64,000 nucleotides of DNA from NCBI RefSeq assembly GCF_041022165.1, contig NZ_CP163302.1:1550001-1614000 (forward strand), in the 5' to 3' direction. Positions 1 to 8,309 of this stretch are shown one piece after another (the stretch's first letter is position 1; each line of letters begins with the position of its first letter). The position numbers were made by a program, and so were the translations under genes. This DNA comes from Sinomonas sp. P10A9. GTDB lineage: Bacteria; Actinomycetota; Actinomycetes; Actinomycetales; Micrococcaceae. The notes below the pieces were generated by a model. It made no database searches and was not told the DNA's origin. It saw only the letters and a program-made list of their open reading frames with translations.

Positions 1-552
1 CGCCCGGGCACCCTCAAGCTGCCTGTCTTCGGCGACGGCACGGAGGCGGGGGACTCCTCGCCGCTCGTCGAGGATCTGGCGACTGGCTCGGTCGAGCTCA
101 GCGACGCCGTCGGCCGGTACTACGCCGAAGTGCATGCGTGGGATCCGCCCGCACCGATCAGCGTAGGGCGGGCCCAGCAGCTCTTCCTCTCCGAGGCCGC
201 GGGCGCGCACGGCGCCGTGGTGCTCCGCGCCCCGGCGGCGAGCGCATTCGGCGCGGGCGTGGCCCCCGCGAAGAAGAAGGGCCGCCTGCGGGCCTTCGCG
301 GTGAGCTACGCAGGCCCAGCGAGTGCGGTCGCCGAGCAGCCGAGCGAGGTGCTCCTCGGGCACGAGGTGCGGCTCGACCCCGCAGACGCGGCGGACGCCG
401 TGCGGGGACTTCTCGCCCTTATCGCCTACCAGCACCCCGTGCAGCTCGAGGTAGACGACTCGATGGCGGCTGTCCGGGCTGCCGTCGACCCCCTGCTCGC
501 GGCGGGGGCGGCGGAGCAGATTGGCCCCGAGACACTGACACTCGGCGACTGA
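1..552 (+). CDS. C-terminal part of an unrecognised protein (5' end outside window)
   Basis: The frame is open from the first base and stops at a TGA, giving about 183 codons; the internal ATG 130 bases in is unlikely to be the true start because the upstream frame codes with the same codon bias. No catalytic motif is recognisable. A Lys-rich patch (APAKKKGRLRAF) sits in the middle and the C-terminus ends in acidic, Ala-rich helical sequence. The general look (alternating short hydrophobic strands and helices) would be compatible with a GNAT-type fold, but this is a guess. It is followed, tail to tail, by the minus-strand acyltransferase. Confidence 0.55.
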   Translation, partial: RPGTLKLPVFGDGTEAGDSSPLVEDLATGSVELSDAVGRYYAEVHAWDPPAPISVGRAQQLFLSEAAGAHGAVVLRAPAASAFGAGVAPAKKKGRLRAFAVSYAGPASAVAEQPSEVLLGHEVRLDPADAADAVRGLLALIAYQHPVQLEVDDSMAAVRAAVDPLLAAGAAEQIGPETLTLGD

Positions 553-615
553 GCGCCGCCTAGCCTGTTGAGGGGTCATGGACCGGCAGGGGCCCGACCA
601 CTCAACGCGGGCGGC

Positions 616-1473
616 TCACATCTTGTCCCGGTCGGGGCGCAGTCCGTTCACAGCGTCGCGGGCATCCCAGATGTCTCGTTCGGCCTCGGTCGGCGCCCCG
701 CCGCCGAACTTCGCGGGCACCCACCACGCACGCGCCGGAAGGCCGAGCGTGAAGTCGAGCGCCGCGACGTCGGCCGCGTCCTGCATCGCGGCCTGGAGAC
801 GCCGCGCAGCGTCGTCGGCGTCGGCCGAGCCGGAGAGGTCCACGGGGTTGCCGAAGTGGATCCGGATCGGGGCCCTCAAGAGGCTGGCGAGCGAGCCGCC
901 GCCGCGCTTCGACATCACGTCGTGGCCGCGGGTCATAATGCGATGCCCGCCCCACACGCCGACGGGAATGAGCGGGACGCCGGTCTCGCGCGCCATGCGG
1001 ACCGCTCCTGTGTGGCACCGGCGGACCGTGAAGCTCCGGCTCACGCCTGCCTCGGGGAAGAGGGCGATGCTCCAGCCTGCGTCGAGAGCGGCCAGTGACG
1101 CGCTGAGGCTCGCATGGCCCGGCTGGCCGACGACCGCGAGCCCGCCGCACGCCGTGATCACGGCACCGAAGAGGCGGCTGCGGTAGGGGCGGGGACCCAC
1201 GAGGAACCGCAGGCGGTCACGGCGCCGTTCCCACCACGTCAGGGCCACGGGCACGAAGTCGAGGTAGCCGAAGTGGGTGATGGCGAGCACCACTTGGCCG
1301 TGGGGGACGGCGTCGAGGCCAGAGGTGATCACGTCCACCCGGAAGAGGCCCTGCAGTCCCGTGAACGCCCGGCGCGCAGTGTCGTACAGCCACAGGCTGC
1401 CCGGCTGGAGTGCCCGCGGCCGTCGCAGCCTGTTCGCGGTCGAGGCGGTGCGGGCGTCGCGGGGTGTCGCCAT
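616..1473 (-). CDS. lysophospholipid acyltransferase family protein (PlsC-like)
   Basis: A 285-residue protein of the 1-acyl-sn-glycerol-3-phosphate acyltransferase superfamily, which transfers a fatty acyl chain to a lysophospholipid at the inner membrane face. Visible motifs are the catalytic HX4D block (ITHFGYLD, about residue 65), an FPEG-like block (LFPEAGVSRSF, about residue 140) and a downstream P-x-G-V-W segment. The open frame continues far upstream, antisense to the ABC transporter; I place the start at the ATG that gives MATPRDARTAS, because further upstream the sequence becomes Arg/Ser-rich and overlaps the exporter promoter region. Two ATGs 19 and 23 codons upstream are alternatives, but they fall in the inverted repeat discussed separately. 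Substrate is unknown. Confidence 0.8.
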   Translation of the reverse strand: MATPRDARTASTANRLRRPRALQPGSLWLYDTARRAFTGLQGLFRVDVITSGLDAVPHGQVVLAITHFGYLDFVPVALTWWERRRDRLRFLVGPRPYRSRLFGAVITACGGLAVVGQPGHASLSASLAALDAGWSIALFPEAGVSRSFTVRRCHTGAVRMARETGVPLIPVGVWGGHRIMTRGHDVMSKRGGGSLASLLRAPIRIHFGNPVDLSGSADADDAARRLQAAMQDAADVAALDFTLGLPARAWWVPAKFGGGAPTEAERDIWDARDAVNGLRPDRDKM

Positions 1474-1529
1474 GCCGCCCACAGTACCCTCACGCCCGGA
1501 AGGGACGGCCCTCGTGAGCAGGCCTCGCA

Positions 1530-1541
1530 TGACATCTGTCA
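1530..1541. promoter_or_regulatory. inverted repeat TGACA-N2-TGTCA upstream of ABC/two-component operon
   Basis: The sequence TGACATCTGTCA is a dyad with 5-base arms and a 2-base centre. It lies 60 bases upstream of the ABC ATPase start and in front of the divergent acyltransferase. The same dyad, read on the other strand, follows the response regulator gene of the same operon. A natural reading is an operator for that NarL-type response regulator; this is inference from position and symmetry only. Confidence 0.45.
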
Positions 1542-1600
1542 TGCGGCATCCCTGACGGATGTGTGGGGGACCAGATGCCCGCGCGGATGACCATGGACGC

Positions 1601-2551
1601 ATGAGTTCACAGGGAACGCTCTGGGCCGTTGAGGCCACAGGGCTTGAGAAGACCTTCGGAGCTGTCCATGCGGTTGCAGGGGTCTCCCTCGCAATCCGGC
1701 CCGGAGAGGTCGTGGCCTTCCTCGGCCCGAACGGGGCAGGCAAGACGACCACGATCGACATGCTGCTCGGTCTTGCGGTGCCGACCACCGGCTCCGCGGA
1801 GCTGTTCGGGCTTGAGCCGCGCCGGGCCGTCGACCGCGGACTCGTCTCCGCCGTGCTCCAAACCGGGGGGCTGCTCAAGGACCTCTCGGTCCGCGAGACG
1901 GTCGAGCTGACCGGGTCGCTGTTCAGCCACACGCGGGGTGTCCAGGAGTGCCTCGACCGTGCCGGAATTGCCGGGATCGCGGGGCGGAGGGTCAACAAGT
2001 GCTCGGGCGGGCAGCAGCAGCGGCTGCGCTTTGCGATGGCGCTCATTTCTGATCCATCGCTCATCGTCTTCGACGAGCCCACGACCGGCATGGACGTCAC
2101 GGGGCGCCGGGACTTCTGGGCCGCGATCCGCGAGGACGCTGCTGGCGGTTGCACGGTCCTGTTCGCGACCCACTACCTCGAGGAGGCCGAGCGGTACGCG
2201 GACCGGGTGATCCTCATGGACACGGGCCGGATCGTCGCCGACGGCACGCCCGGGGAGCTCCGGGCCATGGCGGCGGGACGCATGGTGCGAGCAACTTGGC
2301 CCGGCGCGACGGACGCGGACCTCGCCGCAGTCCCCGCGCACGACGGCGCGCAGCGGCAGGGCGACCAGGTCGCCTTCCGTGCGCTGGACAGCGACGCCGT
2401 GGCGAGACACCTGCTCACGGCGACGTCTGCGCGGGACCTCGCGATCACGTCGCACGGGCTTGAGGACGCCTTTATGGCACTCACCGCAGGAGACGCAGGC
2501 ACCGCACGGGAACCCGGCCGAGCATTCAGCAAGGAAGGAAGCACGCGATGA
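1601..2551 (+). CDS. ABC transporter ATP-binding protein (ABC-2/DrrA-type exporter)
   Basis: 316 residues. Walker A is GPNGAGKTT (residues 42-50), the Q-loop region is AVLQTGG, the signature is CSGGQQQR (134-141, Cys replacing the usual Leu), Walker B is LIVFDEPT (154-161) and the H-loop is ATHYLEEAE (His191). It energises export together with the permease whose ATG overlaps its TGA by 4 bases. The start giving MSSQGTLW is chosen because it begins just before the first conserved strand; an in-frame ATG 14 codons upstream is an alternative. A sensor kinase and response regulator follow in the same direction, the usual layout of a self-sensing drug/lipid exporter. The substrate cannot be told. 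Confidence 0.9.
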   Translation: MSSQGTLWAVEATGLEKTFGAVHAVAGVSLAIRPGEVVAFLGPNGAGKTTTIDMLLGLAVPTTGSAELFGLEPRRAVDRGLVSAVLQTGGLLKDLSVRETVELTGSLFSHTRGVQECLDRAGIAGIAGRRVNKCSGGQQQRLRFAMALISDPSLIVFDEPTTGMDVTGRRDFWAAIREDAAGGCTVLFATHYLEEAERYADRVILMDTGRIVADGTPGELRAMAAGRMVRATWPGATDADLAAVPAHDGAQRQGDQVAFRALDSDAVARHLLTATSARDLAITSHGLEDAFMALTAGDAGTAREPGRAFSKEGSTR

Positions 2552-3357
2552 CCACCGCAGCCGCACACCCGGACCAGACTAGGGCCGGGGGACCGGCACC
2601 CAGGGTCCCGCGCCTTGGCGGGCTCAACCCGACGCTCGTGAGGATCGAAGTCCTGCGGGTGGCGCGGAACGCGCGCACGCTCGCGTTCGCCGTCGTCATG
2701 CCGGTGGCGATCTACTTCGCGTTCGGCGGCTCGGGCGGCCTGGGCCGCCAGGCTGTGGGCCGCGGGAACGTGGCCGCGTACTCGATGATCTCGATGGCCC
2801 TGTACGGGGCGATGACTGTGGCCGTCATGACGGCGGCGAGCGTCTCCGTGGAACGGGCCCAGGGCTGGTCGAGGCAGCTACGACTCACCCCGCTCCGCCC
2901 TCAGGCGTACGTCGCCGTCAAGGCCTTCACGGCCCTACTCACGAGCCTCCTTCCAGTGGTGGCCGTCAACGCCGTGGGCCTGCTCAGCGGCGCAACGATG
3001 CCGTCGGACGTCTGGGTGCTCTCGATGCTCCTCGAGTGGTTCGGCGCGGCGGTCCTTGCGGCATTCGGCCTGTTCATGGGGTACCTGCTGCCCACAGAGA
3101 ACTCGATGCAATTCCTTGGGCTCGGCCTCGCGCTCATGGCCTTCGCAGGGGGGGTGTTCTACCCGTTCTACCTCATGGACCCGATCCTCCAGGAGGTCGC
3201 GAGGTTCACGCCCATGTGGGGCCCGAGTATGGTGGCGCACGCTGTGCTGCTCGGCGATGCGTTCGACTGGGTGTGGGCGCTGAACATCTGCGCATGGCTC
3301 GCAGTGTTCGCGACCGGGGCGGGGCTCATGTTCCGCCGGGACACCCGCAGGGTCTAG
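2548..3357 (+). CDS. ABC-2 type transporter permease
   Basis: A 269-residue integral membrane protein with about six hydrophobic segments after a short Pro/Gly-rich cytoplasmic N-terminus. The first helix (LAFAVVMPVAIYFAFGG) and the later block with MGYLLPTENSMQFLG and FYPFYLMDPI are typical of ABC-2 permeases of the DrrB/YadH class. It partners the ATPase encoded immediately upstream, with ATGA overlap, and would form a homodimeric channel for export of an amphipathic compound. The downstream sensor kinase starts within 30 bases, so all four genes look like one transcript. Confidence 0.88.
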   Translation: MTTAAAHPDQTRAGGPAPRVPRLGGLNPTLVRIEVLRVARNARTLAFAVVMPVAIYFAFGGSGGLGRQAVGRGNVAAYSMISMALYGAMTVAVMTAASVSVERAQGWSRQLRLTPLRPQAYVAVKAFTALLTSLLPVVAVNAVGLLSGATMPSDVWVLSMLLEWFGAAVLAAFGLFMGYLLPTENSMQFLGLGLALMAFAGGVFYPFYLMDPILQEVARFTPMWGPSMVAHAVLLGDAFDWVWALNICAWLAVFATGAGLMFRRDTRRV

Positions 3358-3381
3358 GCGGTCCGTGGCACAGTGGTGTCC

Positions 3382-4656
3382 ATGATCAGCTTCCTCAGGG
3401 GTGCCGCCAATCGCGGCGCGACCCCTGACGACGAGGACGGCCGCACGGACCGCATGTCAAGGCTCTTAGGGGTGTTCGTTGCGTCGATCTGGCTCGTCTG
3501 GCTCATCTCGCCGCTCGTTCACGCCGCGGAGCTCCTTGGGAAGCCGCAGGGGGACGTCGGCTTCGCGGCGGTGCTCGGGTTCGCCGTCGTGTACGTGTGG
3601 CAGTTCTCGCGGCGTGGCTACGTCATGGGCGGGGCCGACGTTGTTGCGAGCCCGTCCGCCCGCCTCCAGGGCTGGCTCGGGTACGTCGCCATGGCGGCGC
3701 TCGCCGTGGTCTGCCTCGCAATGCTGGGCCAGTCGGGGACCACGCCGTTCGTGTTCCTCGCGATCGCCGGCATGTGGACTATGCCCATGGTGTGGGCGTT
3801 CGCCGTCGCCGTGGCGCTCGCCGTCGCCTATGCAGCCGCCTGGACAGTGGTTCCTGGCTGGACCGAGGATCTCGGGACGCTCACCGGAATGGCGATGGGC
3901 GTCGTCGCGGTCGGGGTTGCCGTGATCTCCGCCCGGCGCCAGCGGGCGCTCGGGCGGGCCAGGCGCGAGAACGCGCGGCTCATGGTCGAAGAGGAGCGCA
4001 CCCGGTTCGCCCGCGACCTCCACGACATTCTCGGCCACTCGCTCACTGTCATCACGGTCAAGGCCGAGCTGGCCAGGAGGGTCATGGACGCCGACCCGGG
4101 GCGGGCCAGGTCCGAGCTCGAGGATCTCGAGCGACTCTCCCGCGACGCCCTCGCGGACGTTCGCCGCGCCGTCGATGGGTACCGCGAGATATCCCTCCCC
4201 GGCGAGCTCGCGCGCGCCCGGGCCGCGCTCGCGGCCACGGGAATTGAGGCGGACATCCCCCGGGCCACGGACGAGGTCCCGAGCGCCGCGCGCGAGCTGT
4301 TTGCCTGGACCGTCCGAGAGGGCGTCACGAACGTCCTAAGGCACTCGCAGGCGCGTCGGTGCGAGATCCTGCTCGGCCCCACGTCGGTGACGATCGCAGA
4401 CGACGGCGGCGGGGACGCGCCGTCGGCCGCATCGCCGCCCCAGACGGCGGGTGGCACGACGGCAGGCGTCGTGGCCGGGGGCGCCTCGCCAGTCGCTGCC
4501 CCGACGGCGGGCGACGGGCACGGGCTCAGGGGCTTGCGCGAGCGCGCGAGGGCCCTCGGCGCTACGGTCGAGACCGGCCCCGGACCGCTTGACGGCTTTG
4601 CCGTGACGGTGCGCCTGAGCCCCCGTACGGCCGGACGGGCAGGGGCAGCCCAGTGA
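3382..4656 (+). CDS. sensor histidine kinase, NarL/DesK type (HisKA_3)
   Basis: About 424 residues. The N-terminal half holds several membrane segments (for example VFVASIWLVWLISPLVH and WLGYVAMAALAVVCLAML); the cytoplasmic half has the HisKA_3 dimerisation box RFARDLHDILGHSLTVI, where the first His is the phospho-acceptor, then an HATPase domain with N-box (EGVTNVLRHS), DDGGG and GLRGLRERA motifs. A low-complexity Ala/Gly/Thr insert interrupts the ATPase domain between the D-box and the G-box. Three possible starts (GTG, GTG, ATG) occur within nine bases; I use the ATG. It pairs with the response regulator whose GTG overlaps its stop. DesK-type kinases sense membrane or cell-wall state. Confidence 0.88.
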   Translation: MISFLRGAANRGATPDDEDGRTDRMSRLLGVFVASIWLVWLISPLVHAAELLGKPQGDVGFAAVLGFAVVYVWQFSRRGYVMGGADVVASPSARLQGWLGYVAMAALAVVCLAMLGQSGTTPFVFLAIAGMWTMPMVWAFAVAVALAVAYAAAWTVVPGWTEDLGTLTGMAMGVVAVGVAVISARRQRALGRARRENARLMVEEERTRFARDLHDILGHSLTVITVKAELARRVMDADPGRARSELEDLERLSRDALADVRRAVDGYREISLPGELARARAALAATGIEADIPRATDEVPSAARELFAWTVREGVTNVLRHSQARRCEILLGPTSVTIADDGGGDAPSAASPPQTAGGTTAGVVAGGASPVAAPTAGDGHGLRGLRERARALGATVETGPGPLDGFAVTVRLSPRTAGRAGAAQ

Positions 4657-5264
4657 GCATCCGGGTTGTCCTCGCCGACGACCAGGCACTGGTCCGCGGT
4701 GCCCTGGCGGCGCTGCTGGACCTCGAACCGGACATCGACGTGGTCGGCGAGGCAGGCGACGGCGCCGAGGCGGTCTCGCTGGCTGCGCGCGCCGCCCCGG
4801 ACGTGGTCCTCCTCGACGTCGACATGCCCGTCAAGGACGGGATCACTGCGTGCGCCGAGATCACTGCGGGCATCCCGGGAGTCCGGGTTCTCATGGTCAC
4901 GACCTTCGGGCGCCCGGGATACCTGAGACACGCCATGCAGGCCGGGGCCTCAGGGTTCGTGGTCAAGGACACGCCCGCGCGGCAGCTCGCCGAGGCGGTG
5001 CGACGCGTCGCCTCAGGGCTGCGCGTGGTTGATCCCGCACTCGCGGCCGAGTCGCTCACAGCGGGTGAGAGCCCCCTCACCGAGCGCGAGACCGACGTGC
5101 TGCGGGAAGCTGCCGGCGGTGGCACGGTGGCAAGCATCGCGAGGACGCTGTTCCTCTCCGAGGGCACCGTGCGCAACTACCTCTCGAGCGCGATCGGCAA
5201 GACTGGGGCCGCGACGCGGGCCGAGGCGGCGCGAATCGCCGAGGAGAACGGCTGGCTCCTCTGA
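4653..5264 (+). CDS. NarL/LuxR-family response regulator
   Basis: 203 residues: receiver domain with phospho-acceptor Asp55 (VVLLDVDMP), acidic pair Asp9/Asp10 and conserved Lys near residue 105 (FVVKDTP), followed by a LuxR-type helix-turn-helix (LTERETDVLREAA ... GTVRNYLSSAIGK). It begins at a GTG that overlaps the kinase stop. The cognate kinase is upstream and the likely targets are its own ABC operon and the small membrane gene downstream, because TGACA-N2-TGTCA dyads flank the block. Confidence 0.92.
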   Translation: MSIRVVLADDQALVRGALAALLDLEPDIDVVGEAGDGAEAVSLAARAAPDVVLLDVDMPVKDGITACAEITAGIPGVRVLMVTTFGRPGYLRHAMQAGASGFVVKDTPARQLAEAVRRVASGLRVVDPALAAESLTAGESPLTERETDVLREAAGGGTVASIARTLFLSEGTVRNYLSSAIGKTGAATRAEAARIAEENGWLL

Positions 5265-5266
5265 AC

Positions 5267-5278
5267 TGACAGATGTCA
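5267..5278. promoter_or_regulatory. second TGACA-N2-TGTCA inverted repeat
   Basis: TGACAGATGTCA lies three bases after the response regulator stop and about 100 bases before the next start. It is the reverse-strand version of the dyad upstream of the ABC operon, and the following bases (TGCCG here, TGCGG there) are also similar. It is a candidate second operator for the same response regulator. Confidence 0.45.
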
Positions 5279-5381
5279 TGCCGAACGGGTGACACGCGTG
5301 TGGGGCCGGGGTGCCGAGCGAGCTGAACCATGGAATCAGCCGCACGAAGCGGCACTATCCAGACTAGGAGCCCGATCCCCG

Positions 5382-5900
5382 ATGACGTCCACCCTCACCC
5401 TTAGCCTCGCCACCGCAGTCCTCGCCGCAGCCGTTCTCGCGTGGGCCGTTGTACGCCAATTCCAGACCCGGCCGGTGGAGCAGTTCAAGGCCCGTTTGTT
5501 TCTGATCCTCGGGGCGATCGGCGTCTGGCAGGTTGCGCGGCTCGCCGATGCTGGCGGGATGCAAGCGGCGGACGCCGTGGAGCTCACCGCATCCCTCCTG
5601 CTCGCCGCCGTGTTCGGCTGGCTGCGCGGGTGGGCTGCGACGGTGTGGGCGCACAACGGCGCGGCCTACCGTCGGGGCGGGTGGCCCGTCATCGGACTGT
5701 GGGCGGCCGGGCTGGCCATCCACGTCATTGTCGACGTGCTGGCCGCGGTGGCTGACGGCCACCACGGTCTGGGCCCCGTGGGCTCCGCCTCGATCATGCT
5801 CTACCTCGCCGCGACGCTCGGGCTCCAGAGCTGGATCATTCAGCGCCGCGCCGATGAGGTGCTTCGTCCCGCGCCGGCCGCGGAGGCTGTTTGCGCCTGA
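5382..5900 (+). CDS. hypothetical membrane protein downstream of two-component system
   Basis: 172 residues with four or five hydrophobic segments: an N-terminal helix ending in the basic VVRQFQTRP, then LFLILGAIGVWQVARL, ELTASLLLAAVFGWLRG, PVIGLWAAGLAIHVIVDVL and IMLYLAATLGLQSWI. The arrangement recalls small CcdC/DUF1453-like membrane proteins, but I do not recognise the family with confidence. An AGGAG motif precedes the ATG at a rather long spacing. The upstream dyad suggests it is a target of the adjacent regulator. A strong terminator follows directly. Confidence 0.7.
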   Translation: MTSTLTLSLATAVLAAAVLAWAVVRQFQTRPVEQFKARLFLILGAIGVWQVARLADAGGMQAADAVELTASLLLAAVFGWLRGWAATVWAHNGAAYRRGGWPVIGLWAAGLAIHVIVDVLAAVADGHHGLGPVGSASIMLYLAATLGLQSWIIQRRADEVLRPAPAAEAVCA

Positions 5901-5913
5901 GTTATACACATAC

Positions 5914-5941
5914 ACCCCCGGCGGGGTCCCGCCGGGGGTTG
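5914..5941 (+). terminator. Rho-independent terminator
   Basis: A 12-bp perfect stem (ACCCCCGGCGGG paired with CCCGCCGGGGGT) with a 2-base loop is followed by a short TT. It closes the ABC/two-component/membrane-protein block. Confidence 0.75.
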
Positions 5942-6007
5942 TCGGTGCGTAGCGTCAGGAACGGGCCCCGAATTCGGCGCCCGAGCCACGTGAGCAGGGG
6001 GTCCGGA

Positions 6008-7039
6008 ATGGGCAAGGCGCAGCGCAATCGGTTGGATCGAGCGGGTCAGGTAGGCGGCATCGCGCGTGTCGCAGGCGCCGCGGGAGACGCAACAGGCGCC
6101 GACGCCCCGGACCGCCACCTGCCAGAGTTCAGCGTCCGTCAGGCGGACGCCCTGCGACGCCATTGCAGCGACGCTGTGCGGGGCCTCGGGTTCAGGGCAA
6201 AGGACCTCGGAACCCACATTGTTGTGATGGGCGGCCCGTTCACCGGTGCCGGTGCACAGCTTGGGTTCGGGACGATCGCACGGGAGGCCCTCCTCCTCCC
6301 CGAGTCGGAGTGGCCGGTGATGGTCGAGGCGATCGTGCGGCAGCTCATCGGTGCAGGAGTCCAGGGAAGCGCCGTCCGGGGGAGCCTGGGCTACGCCGGA
6401 CCAGCCCTGCGGGAGAGGCTCTTTCCACGGTTCGTCGCCCCGGAGCGCATGCCCCCGGACGCCTGGACCGAGGAGTACACCTACGCCCGACGCGTGGGAG
6501 GCCTTCCGCTCATCATGGCCATCCGGCGCGAACAGACCTCGATGTACGTCGCGGACCGCCACCTTGCCAAGGCCGGAGGACTCGAGTCCGCCTGGGAGGC
6601 CGCCGAAGAGAATCTCTTCTCGGCCGACCTCGGACGTCCGGAGGCCTTCGTGAAGGACGGTTCCGCCGTCTTCCTGCTCGAATCCGACCACCCGCGCCAG
6701 GCCTCGTGGCTCGCGTACCCGGAACGGCTCATGGAGCGACTCGGAATGGACCCCGGTCCGCTCGGCGTCTTCTTCAGTGTCCCAGCGCTGAGGATGATCA
6801 CGTTCAGCGAAGTGAGCGAGGAGACGACCGTGGAAGGGGTCATCTCGATGCTCGAGGTCAACGCCATTCTCGCCAAGGGTGAGGTCGCACCCCTGAGTCG
6901 GCACCTCTACTGGTGGCGCCCCGGCGGGGAGGTCATGGCCGCTACGGAGTTCGAGCACGGACAGCCCGTGCTCACCCTGCCGAAGAGCGTCATGGAGGCC
7001 ATCGCCGGGCACGGCAGCGGAGCCGAGCAGGTGGCGTGA
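6008..7039 (+). CDS. hypothetical cytoplasmic protein, family not recognised
   Basis: 343 residues, no membrane segment or signal peptide. The ATG is preceded by a good AGGGGG Shine-Dalgarno; the frame is open further upstream, but that stretch overlaps the terminator. The middle carries an acidic Glu-rich segment (WEAAEENLFSADLG) and an LAYPERLMERLG block. The general pattern (about 300 residues, a basic start, then a soluble alpha/beta domain rating a daily load of conserved hydrophobics) is faintly like YtpQ/DUF1444 proteins, which I cannot confirm. It stands alone between a terminator and dusB. Confidence 0.7.
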   Translation: MGKAQRNRLDRAGQVGGIARVAGAAGDATGADAPDRHLPEFSVRQADALRRHCSDAVRGLGFRAKDLGTHIVVMGGPFTGAGAQLGFGTIAREALLLPESEWPVMVEAIVRQLIGAGVQGSAVRGSLGYAGPALRERLFPRFVAPERMPPDAWTEEYTYARRVGGLPLIMAIRREQTSMYVADRHLAKAGGLESAWEAAEENLFSADLGRPEAFVKDGSAVFLLESDHPRQASWLAYPERLMERLGMDPGPLGVFFSVPALRMITFSEVSEETTVEGVISMLEVNAILAKGEVAPLSRHLYWWRPGGEVMAATEFEHGQPVLTLPKSVMEAIAGHGSGAEQVA

Positions 7040-7097
7040 AGGCGCCGGGCGGTGACCGGCTGCCTGGCGATTTGCGCCACTTTGACACAATGGACGA

Positions 7098-8309
7098 GTG
7101 ACTGCTGTGCCAACCGTTCTCCCTGACAACCCCTCTGCGGATGCGTCCGCAGGTGGAGTGCGCCTCGAACTGCCGCCCCTGAAGCTGGGCCGCCTCACGA
7201 TCGACACGCCCGTGGTGCTCGCCCCGATGGCAGGCATCACCAACACGGCATTCCGGCGGCTGTGCCGCGAGTTCGGCGGTGGCCTGTACGTTGCGGAGAT
7301 GGTCACGACCCGCGCCCTGGTGGAGCGCCACCCCGGTTCGCTCCGGATCATCAAACACGATGACGACGAGGCTGTCCGGTCCGTCCAGCTCTACGGCGTC
7401 GACCCGGTCACCGTTGGGCAGGCCGTGAGGATGCTCGTCGAGGAAGACCGCGCGGACCATATCGACCTCAACTTCGGCTGCCCCGTGCCCAAGGTCACCA
7501 AGCGCGGCGGCGGATCGGCCCTGCCGTGGAAGACCGATCTCTTCACCCAGATCGTGCAGACGGCCGTCCGCGAGGCGGACAAGGGCAGCGTTCCGCTGAC
7601 CATCAAGATGCGCAAGGGCATCGACGAGGATCACCTCACCTATCTCGAGGCAGGCCGGATCGCGCGGGACGCCGGCGTCGCGGCCGTTGCCCTCCACGGG
7701 CGCACTGCGGCGCAGTTCTACTCGGGAACGGCCGACTGGAGCGCGATCGCACGGCTCCGCGAGGCCCTGCCCGACGTTCCCGTCCTGGGCAATGGGGACA
7801 TCTGGAGCGCTGAGGATGCGGTGCGGATGGTGCGTGAAACGGGGGTTGACGGCGTCGTCGTCGGGCGTGGATGCCAGGGGCGGCCATGGCTCTTCGGTGA
7901 CCTTCAGGCGGCCTTCGAGGGCCGTGCGGACCGCATCCGCCCGGGCCTCAAGGACGTCGGCGAGGCCTTCTTCCGCCATGCCGAGCTGCTTGTCGAGTAC
8001 TTCGAGGAGGAGGGGCGGGCGCTCCGGGACATCCGCAAGCACGTGGCCTGGTACTTCAAGGGCTACGCCGTGGGCGGCGAGCTGCGCGCCCAGCTCGCAC
8101 AGGTCAACACCCTCGAGGAGCTGCGCGGGCTCCTCGACACCCTCGATGCCGAGGCGCCCTACCCCGGCGTCGATGCCGAGGGCCCCCGCGGCAGGGCCGG
8201 TTCGCCCAAGCGCCCGGCGCTCCCGCATCGCTGGCTCGAGAGCCGCACGATGGACGCCGACCAGTCCCGGGATATCGCCGCCGCCGAACTGGACGTGTCC
8301 GGTGGCTGA
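7098..8309 (+). CDS. dusB: tRNA-dihydrouridine synthase (DusB type)
   Basis: 403 residues. FMN-dependent reduction of uridine to dihydrouridine in the tRNA D-loop. Family motifs are APMAGITNTAFRRLC at the first strand, the catalytic-Cys block DLNFGCPVPKVTKRGGGS, and the phosphate-binding strand VLGNGDIWSAEDA followed by GVVVGRGCQGRPWLF. The N-terminus carries about 25 extra residues before LPPLKLGRLTIDTPVV. It starts at a GTG with no Shine-Dalgarno but a CACAAT box seven bases away, so it may be leaderless. The next gene, dgt, starts eight bases before its stop. Confidence 0.95.
   Translation: MTAVPTVLPDNPSADASAGGVRLELPPLKLGRLTIDTPVVLAPMAGITNTAFRRLCREFGGGLYVAEMVTTRALVERHPGSLRIIKHDDDEAVRSVQLYGVDPVTVGQAVRMLVEEDRADHIDLNFGCPVPKVTKRGGGSALPWKTDLFTQIVQTAVREADKGSVPLTIKMRKGIDEDHLTYLEAGRIARDAGVAAVALHGRTAAQFYSGTADWSAIARLREALPDVPVLGNGDIWSAEDAVRMVRETGVDGVVVGRGCQGRPWLFGDLQAAFEGRADRIRPGLKDVGEAFFRHAELLVEYFEEEGRALRDIRKHVAWYFKGYAVGGELRAQLAQVNTLEELRGLLDTLDAEAPYPGVDAEGPRGRAGSPKRPALPHRWLESRTMDADQSRDIAAAELDVSGG

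Noticed and set aside
616..2154. A 512-codon minus-strand frame covering the ABC ATPase
   Set aside because: Only the part up to the MATPRDARTAS start codes for the acyltransferase; the rest is antisense to a clear ATPase with correct motifs.
3946..4931. Long Ser/Arg-rich minus-strand frames over the kinase, symporters and carboxylase
   Set aside because: Typical antisense shadows in GC-rich DNA; low-complexity Arg/Ser/Pro composition and no motifs.
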